Source: CAYVLA01 sp964549615 [NCBI: uncultured Thermococci archaeon] (GTDB taxonomy: Archaea; CAYQAE01; CAYVLA01). From it: a stretch of 64,000 nucleotides of DNA. This document shows, in pieces, positions 59,852 to 64,000 of this stretch. Each line of letters begins with the position of its first letter. Position 1 is the first letter of the stretch. The DNA lies in the NCBI GenBank assembly GCA_964549615.1, contig CAZJVP010000099.1:62001-126000 (forward strand). The letters run 5' to 3'. The notes beneath the pieces were generated by a model that was given only the letters and a program-made list of their open reading frames with translations, ran no database searches and was not told the DNA's origin. Both the position numbers and the translations under genes were made by a program.

Positions 59852-60276
59852 AGACAGACCGCCTCGCGAGGTCCTACCTGGACAGGGCCCGGGAGAGGCT
59901 TAGGGCAGCCGAGTCCTCATTCCAGCACGATTCCTACCCGGACGTCGTCAGGTTCACCCAGGAGTGCGTCGAGATGAGCCTTAAGTCCTGCCTGAGGGCG
60001 GTGGGGATTGAACACCCAAAGTCGCACGACGTCGGGGCGTTCCTCCCCTATGCCCGGGATCGCCTGCCGGAATGGTTCAGATCGGAGGCAGACGAGTACC
60101 CCAGGATATCCGCCGAGCTTGCGTCGCTCAGATCGGTTAGCCTCTACGGCATAGAGGCTGACGGGAAAACACCGGGCGAGATGTTTACAAAGCCGGATGC
60201 CGAGAAAGCCCTGGAATGGGCAAGACGGGTCTACTCCTCAGTGGCTAGGCTGATAACCGAGCTCGACCACACCTAA
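59848..60276 (+). CDS. HEPN-domain protein, partner of the nucleotidyltransferase
   Basis: A 142-residue helical HEPN protein: LARSYLDRARERLRAAESSF, YPDVVRFTQECVEMSLKSCL and RAVGIEHPKSHDVGAF. It should form a toxin-antitoxin pair with the MNT subunit encoded just upstream, with which it overlaps by four bases. It is similar to the HEPN at 42539; the two modules are about 17 kb apart. Confidence 0.84.
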   Translation: MKTDRLARSYLDRARERLRAAESSFQHDSYPDVVRFTQECVEMSLKSCLRAVGIEHPKSHDVGAFLPYARDRLPEWFRSEADEYPRISAELASLRSVSLYGIEADGKTPGEMFTKPDAEKALEWARRVYSSVARLITELDHT

Positions 60277-60521
60277 CCATCAATCTCTCGAAAGCGCGTG
60301 CCATCGGGGGCTTTCAACGCTTGGCGAAATACGAGAGGTGCTGGCCAGTCGCGTACGGCGCAGGCCTCCAACCAGCCGGCTGATAGTCGCCGACCGGCCA
60401 CCGCTTTCCAGCGACGCTGCAATCGACACCATCCTTGACGGAACCTGCCTGATCGTGCCGCGAAGCCCATCGCTTTGCGGAGAGGGTCGAACCCTTCTAC
60501 CCCGACCTCAACGCACCGTAT
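60277..60521. other. Intergenic region, no gene seen
   Basis: About 245 bases between the HEPN gene and the TATA box of the DUF4350-like gene. The right end is the part that has a diverged copy upstream of the fragment at 26641. Confidence 0.35.
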
Positions 60522-60531
60522 GCTTTTTTAC
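60522..60531 (+). promoter_or_regulatory. TATA-like box of the DUF4350-like gene
   Basis: GCTTTTTTAC is centred about 29 bases before the GTG at 60555, making that GTG the likely leaderless start rather than the GTG at 60549. Confidence 0.5.
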
Positions 60532-60554
60532 GGCCCGGGCGCACACTAGTGGGC

Positions 60555-61766
60555 GTGCGGAGAGGGCTTCTTGTCCTTCTAAGCCTCGTCCTCGCACTCC
60601 CCCACGGGTGCGGCGTGTCCGGTCCCAGGACCGATGGCAACGGCGTGATCCGCCTGCTTCACATCGGCAAGGCATGGTTCTACCCGGGCCACCCAGCCCC
60701 CGTGCTGAGCCAGGACCCGCGCATCAACTACTACCCCGTCCCGGCCCACGCATGGTCGATGGGGCAGGAGGCCTTCCGGTGTCTCCGCATATACCTTCCA
60801 AGAAGCCAGCGCGCGCTCTACGACAACTTCGACGTGGTCATAGAGGACGGCATGGATGCAAGCCACCTGAGGGACGAGTTCCAGAACTGGCTAAAGGAGG
60901 GGGTCTGCAAGGAGGGCATGGGCTTCCTTATGGCCGATGACTCTTCAAGCTTTGCGACCAGCGGCAGCCACACCTCTTGGTACCTGCACCCGATCGGGGA
61001 CATCCTCCCGGTCGACGACAAGCCGGGAATCTTCTACGAGGTGCACGGCTTCCACATAGTCGTTGAGGAGGAGTACCGCGACCATCCCCTAATGCGCAAC
61101 CTTCCATGGCACGAGATAAGGATATGGGCGCACAACCGCCCCTGGGAGAGGGAGGGAGCCATAGTCCTGGCCAGGATGTCGCCTGAGCTGTGGTGCAACC
61201 GCGGCAAGCCCGTGATCGTCTACTGGGACTACGGCGAGGGGAGGTCCGTAGCCTACGTGCACAAGTGGCACGGCACGCCCGATTTCTACCGCTGGAAGTG
61301 GCACATCGATGTGCTGTCGCATCTGATATACTTCCCGGCCCGCGTGCCCATCCCGCAGGAGCTGGAGCTTGTACATGAGATAAGGGCGCTTCTTAACCAG
61401 TTCCACTACAGAAGGACCTACCTGGCCTCGACGATCGATTTTGCTGACAGGTTCGGGGCCAACCTGAGGCATGTGGAGGTGAAGCTTGCCGATCTTGCCG
61501 GCGCCAAGACGGCGCTGGACAGGCAGTATGTGGCCCAGGAATTTGAGGAGTGCCTTTCATGGCTGTCAAGCCTTCTAGCCGAGCTGGAGGCCATGACGGA
61601 TGAGGTCCTGGAGGCCAAGGACAGGGCACTGTTCTGGATCTTCGTGGCAGAATGGCTCGTCGTATCGGGCACCTCGATGGTCGCCGGCTTCCTCTTGTGG
61701 ACCCTGATGGTGAAACGGAGGCTGTACAAGGAGGTAGTGGTCACCAAGCTGACCGAAAAGCTCTGA
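60555..61766 (+). CDS. DUF4350-like membrane-anchored protein
   Basis: A 403-residue protein with a signal peptide (RGLLVLLSLVLALPHGCG, with a Cys that could be lipid-modified) and a C-terminal transmembrane helix (FVAEWLVVSGTSMVAGFLLW) plus basic tail. The outside domain begins GVIRLLHIGKAWFYPGHPAP and contains FDVVIEDGMDASHLRDEFQN and VIVYWDYGEGRSVAYVHKWH, resembling DUF4350/glutamine-amidotransferase-like folds that lack an active site. Between 290 and 350 a helical region (QYVAQEFEECLSWLSSLLAE) may be a coiled coil. Function unknown; a partial copy is at 26641. Confidence 0.7.
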   Translation: MRRGLLVLLSLVLALPHGCGVSGPRTDGNGVIRLLHIGKAWFYPGHPAPVLSQDPRINYYPVPAHAWSMGQEAFRCLRIYLPRSQRALYDNFDVVIEDGMDASHLRDEFQNWLKEGVCKEGMGFLMADDSSSFATSGSHTSWYLHPIGDILPVDDKPGIFYEVHGFHIVVEEEYRDHPLMRNLPWHEIRIWAHNRPWEREGAIVLARMSPELWCNRGKPVIVYWDYGEGRSVAYVHKWHGTPDFYRWKWHIDVLSHLIYFPARVPIPQELELVHEIRALLNQFHYRRTYLASTIDFADRFGANLRHVEVKLADLAGAKTALDRQYVAQEFEECLSWLSSLLAELEAMTDEVLEAKDRALFWIFVAEWLVVSGTSMVAGFLLWTLMVKRRLYKEVVVTKLTEKL

Positions 61767-62099
61767 TCGGAGCCCAGCCCGACACCGCTGGCTTGTCGCC
61801 CAGCCGGTTCCTCGATCGGCAGCCAGCGATGAGAACTCTGCACTCCGCACCGCACGACACCACCGCCGCAAAGCTTATTTCCAGCTCGCGGGCGCTCGTG
61901 ACCTCGGCCATCAAACCCGGTTCGAAGAGAGTCCCCAAGGTCCACGCTACGCCTCGCCGTCCCGCGTATGCTCAGTGAACCTCTACGCCGCCATGACCTC
62001 GCGGAGAACCGCTGCGTAAACCACTTCTTGATGCATGCTGCAAGCCGTGCTGGGACCCTGGATGATTGATCAACCCCAGGGGAATGATTCCAAGCGGGA
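61767..62099. other. Intergenic region, no gene seen
   Basis: About 330 bases. Frames on both strands lack family signatures. It separates the DUF4350-like gene from a broken VapC gene. Confidence 0.35.
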
Positions 62100-62484
62100 T
62101 CACCATTTTCTCCATTTGAGCCCCGCTATGCGGCTGAAGTGATCCGCATTCCGGCTCCAAAGCTCCTCGCCATGTGCCATGACAATCGCAGCTATCAGAA
62201 CATCCAGGACGTTGACGGGCTTGCCGTCCTGTTCAAGCACCGCCTGCACCTCTCCGGCCTTTGAGGCCGCTGTCATATCCAGATCGAGGATCCCAACAGA
62301 TGCCAGCAGGGAGCTGACCTCCCGCAGCGAGGAATCCGGTCTTTTGGATCGCTGCGCCCCCTAGTAGAGCTCAAAGGCGTTGATCGTCGTCGTCCTAGGA
62401 GACGATACGAAACGAGCAAGATCCGCTGCCTCGGGACTACCCCCGGAGGAGAGCAACCAGAAAATCCGTGTCAAGAACGGTCAC
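62100..62484 (-). pseudogene. VapC-type PIN toxin with frameshift and stop
   Basis: The minus strand starts GTG at 62484, overlapping the antitoxin stop as GTGA, and reads VTVLDTDFLVA. One extra base near 62450 shifts the frame; the new frame reads GSPEAADLARFVSSPRTTT, then INAFELY, a TAG, and GAQRSKRPDSSL. It continues NVLDVLIAAIVMAHGEELWS and ends KWRKW. The length of 385 bases equals 128 codons plus one base, as expected for one insertion. The acidic residues of a PIN domain are still recognisable. The antitoxin gene upstream is intact. Confidence 0.8.
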
Positions 62485-62711
62485 AGTTGGACGATCTCCA
62501 GACGTGTTTGCAAGACCGATCGGCGGATCTCCCTAGTGGCCGCTTCGAATTGCTCGTCGTCCCTTAGCCTGCCCGCGAACTCCGCCAACGCCCTCTTCTC
62601 CTCGTACGCCGCAATCCGCTTCACCACGTCCGTGAAGCTCTCCCCCGGCCTCTTGAACCGAGCAAGGGCCTCATAAGCTTCCTCCGAGATGGTCAGCGTC
62701 CTGCGCGCCAC
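62481..62711 (-). CDS. VapB-type (DUF217-like) antitoxin
   Basis: A 76-residue antitoxin: RRTLTISEEAYEALARFKRP followed by GESFTDVVKRIAAYEEKRAL. This is the short DUF217-type VapB found with PIN toxins in archaea. The ATG at 62723 is in frame, but a TATA-like ACTTAAATG on the minus strand is about 27 bases before the GTG at 62711. It overlaps the start of the broken VapC gene (GTGA), so it is now an orphan antitoxin. Confidence 0.8.
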   Translation of the reverse strand: MARRTLTISEEAYEALARFKRPGESFTDVVKRIAAYEEKRALAEFAGRLRDDEQFEAATREIRRSVLQTRLEIVQL

Positions 62712-62731
62712 GCCTCTCCGCATTCATGCGT

Positions 62732-62741
62732 GCATTTAAGT
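62732..62741 (-). promoter_or_regulatory. TATA box of the orphan VapB gene
   Basis: CAACTTAAAT on the minus strand, about 26 bases before the GTG at 62711. Confidence 0.5.
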
Positions 62742-62940
62742 TGCTCGGCCAAACTCGTCGAGGACATCGCTGACGCCCGCCATGACCTCGCTGCGGGGAG
62801 GCAGGGCTCATCTTGAACATCTAGACCCGGGTTGGGTAAGACCGCCACCCAACGGACGTAGCCTGGGAAACTAAGTCGCCCGGAGGTACTGCCGACACGA
62901 AAAGTCTGTCCGCGCCCCACGCCTCACGCCCCGGTCTCGC

Positions 62941-63240
62941 TGTCAAGCGGGAATCGCCACGCTACTACTGAACGAGTGGACGGCCGACCAAGCAGGCTGC
63001 ACACCCTCCCAACTCTACACCATCAAGGCATCATACGGAACCCACCAAGCCCAAGCCGATCTGAACATATCCACGTCCCAGCAGCTCGCTCTCAAGATGG
63101 AAGGTCTGACCATTCCGGAACACGGAGTGTGGCAAGCCATGGCTTCGGGGCTGCTAATCGTCCTGCTTTTCCTCCGGGCCTCGAGCATCGAGAGATTGGG
63201 TGTTTCCGGCGACCACCGAGCCTGTCGCGCCGGGTTGTGA
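62941..63240 (+). pseudogene. C-terminal remnant of a secreted surface protein
   Basis: An open frame without a good start reads NEWTADQAGCTPSQLYTIKA, then QADLNISTSQ and LTIPEHGVWQAMASGLLIVL followed by LFLRASSIER. This looks like the end of an Ig-like domain (Y-T-I-K-A-S-Y) and then a Pro-Glu, hydrophobic and Arg C-terminal signal, like those of the other surface proteins here. The upstream part of the protein is missing. Confidence 0.5.
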
Positions 63241-63548
63241 GGTGAGAGTCATCTCGGCCGATCTCGCCGCCCAAGGCACGACCATGTTTACGGCTGAGTG
63301 CAGCGCAACCGGGAACGCCGCTTTACTTTTACGGCAGGGCAGACGGCGACTCGGTCTACAAGTACGTCGGGCCTACCTACGAAGGCGCGCGTTGAATTTC
63401 GCCTTCCAGCAAGAACCTAACCTGTACAAGTTGGGACCCCGCTCGACCCCAGGGCCCCAACGAAGGGTTTTCGGCAGCGACGCCGCGGCGACCGCCTGCA
63501 AACCGTTTGAGAAGTGCAGGCGACAGAAAATTCAAGAGCGGCCGACCG
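63241..63548. other. Intergenic region, possible gene debris
   Basis: About 310 bases. Around 63320-63390 a frame reads PLYFYGRADGDSVYKYVGPT before a TGA, which could be debris of another gene. Nothing else is recognisable. Confidence 0.3.
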
Positions 63549-63989
63549 CTACAGTCGCTCCAGCAGCTTGCGCGGGCTGGTCACCTCGACGCCTCCCACC
63601 CTCTCGAAATGTGCAAGCTTCCGGGTCACCAAGGGCATTGCATGGGCCCTTGCCGTAGCACCGATTAACAGGTCACGCACATCCACGGCCTCGCCTTTCC
63701 TTTCCAGGGAAACGCAGATCTCAGACGCTATCCTCGCGCTCCCCTCATCAAATGGCAGGGCGCTGACGTGCGACCGCAACGCCTCGACCGCATCCATGCT
63801 TCTTTCCGGCTCGGCGGAAAGCATGGCCCCGCGGCAGAGCTCGAAGACGGTCACCGTTGTCATGTTGGCGGTCAACCTTCCTGACCTGACCGCCCCGAAC
63901 AGCTGTACGGCATCGGGATCGGGCCTTTTCTTGAGGTAGTCGACTATCACGTCCGTGTCGAGTATCGCCCGGATTTCCATGTCCTCCAC
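63549..63989 (-). CDS. vapC: VapC-type PIN-domain toxin
   Basis: A 146-residue PIN-domain protein. Conserved residues: AILDTDVIVDYLKKR (first Asp), TVTVFELCRGAM (Glu), VDVRDLLIGATARAHAMPLV (Asp, then the alanine-rich helix) and TRKLAHFERV. All four acidic positions appear present except that the last reads TRKLAHF rather than TRD-x-x-F, so one acid may be replaced. Met4 at 63980 is an alternative start. Its antitoxin would be expected just beyond the window end. Confidence 0.85.
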   Translation of the reverse strand: MEDMEIRAILDTDVIVDYLKKRPDPDAVQLFGAVRSGRLTANMTTVTVFELCRGAMLSAEPERSMDAVEALRSHVSALPFDEGSARIASEICVSLERKGEAVDVRDLLIGATARAHAMPLVTRKLAHFERVGGVEVTSPRKLLERL

Positions 63990-64000
63990 AACTCTCTGGC

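Noticed and set aside
40997-62484. Pyrrolysine or other recoding of TAG, because two PIN genes contain in-frame TAG
   Set aside because: TAG clearly ends several intact genes (for example at 404, 6763, 11205 and 15149), one of the two PIN genes also has a frameshift, and both are typical decaying toxins.

Overview
The window looks like part of an archaeal chromosome of fairly high GC. Three things support this. Many genes have an A/T-rich TATA-like box centred about 25-32 bases before the start codon and no leader, and several of these starts are GTG or TTG. There are several VapBC and MNT/HEPN modules. Surface proteins end in a short Pro motif, a hydrophobic segment and basic residues, like archaeal sorting signals. 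I cannot name the lineage. I found no rRNA, tRNA, CRISPR array, origin or insertion sequence.

Layout. 0-5.5 kb: three family 2 glycosyltransferases, an AMP-forming PaaK/CapK-like ligase and two GNAT proteins with SCP2-like tails. 5.7-9.6 kb: an NMT1/SsuA-type ABC transporter (binding protein, permease, ATPase) with a phenylacetate-CoA-ligase-like gene inside its operon. 9.9-17.3 kb: another PaaK/CapK-like protein, a GT39-type membrane glycosyltransferase, UDP-GlcNAc 2-epimerase, a polysaccharide deacetylase, a polyprenyl-phosphate-type glycosyltransferase and an FAD amine-oxidase-like enzyme. 17.7-26.3 kb: asparagine-synthetase-like protein 1, two decayed genes, a FemAB-like protein, two CelD-like acyltransferases and a GNAT. 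26.6-28.8 kb: a gene fragment, a VapBC pair and about 1.1 kb with no convincing gene. 28.8-33.5 kb: glycosyltransferases and a laminarinase-fold secreted protein. 33.5-40.1 kb: a geranylgeranyl-reductase-like flavoprotein, a UbiA prenyltransferase, GT4, a phosphohistidine-swivel protein and a B12-type radical SAM protein. 40.2-43 kb: a toxin-antitoxin island with several broken PIN genes. 43.4-49.8 kb: a second, diverged copy of the 17.7-22.2 kb block, now carrying a GT39 gene. 49.9-55.5 kb: GT4, a coiled-coil membrane protein, a methyltransferase and asparagine-synthetase-like protein 3. 55.9-58.9 kb: a radical SAM fragment and an 878-residue surface protein. 59-64 kb: MNT/HEPN, a DUF4350-like membrane protein and more VapBC genes and remnants.

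Taken together this is a large envelope or extracellular glycopolymer locus. Sugar supply (2-epimerase), polyprenyl-linked and GT39-type transfer, deacetylation, acyl or aminoacyl transfer (FemAB, CelD, GNAT), AMP-forming activation (PaaK/CapK) and ATP-dependent amidation (asparagine-synthetase-like) sit beside candidate surface proteins. The gene set resembles bacterial exosortase-associated exopolysaccharide clusters, although no archaeosortase gene lies in the window. The most unusual element is a family of three asparagine-synthetase-like proteins. With starts set by TATA spacing and mutual alignment, all three lack the N-terminal cysteine nucleophile (Ala, Ala, Ser at position 2). They should therefore not hydrolyse glutamine and may instead form amide bonds with another nucleophile, as in beta-lactam synthetases and lasso-peptide cyclases. 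Duplication followed by gene decay is a recurring theme.
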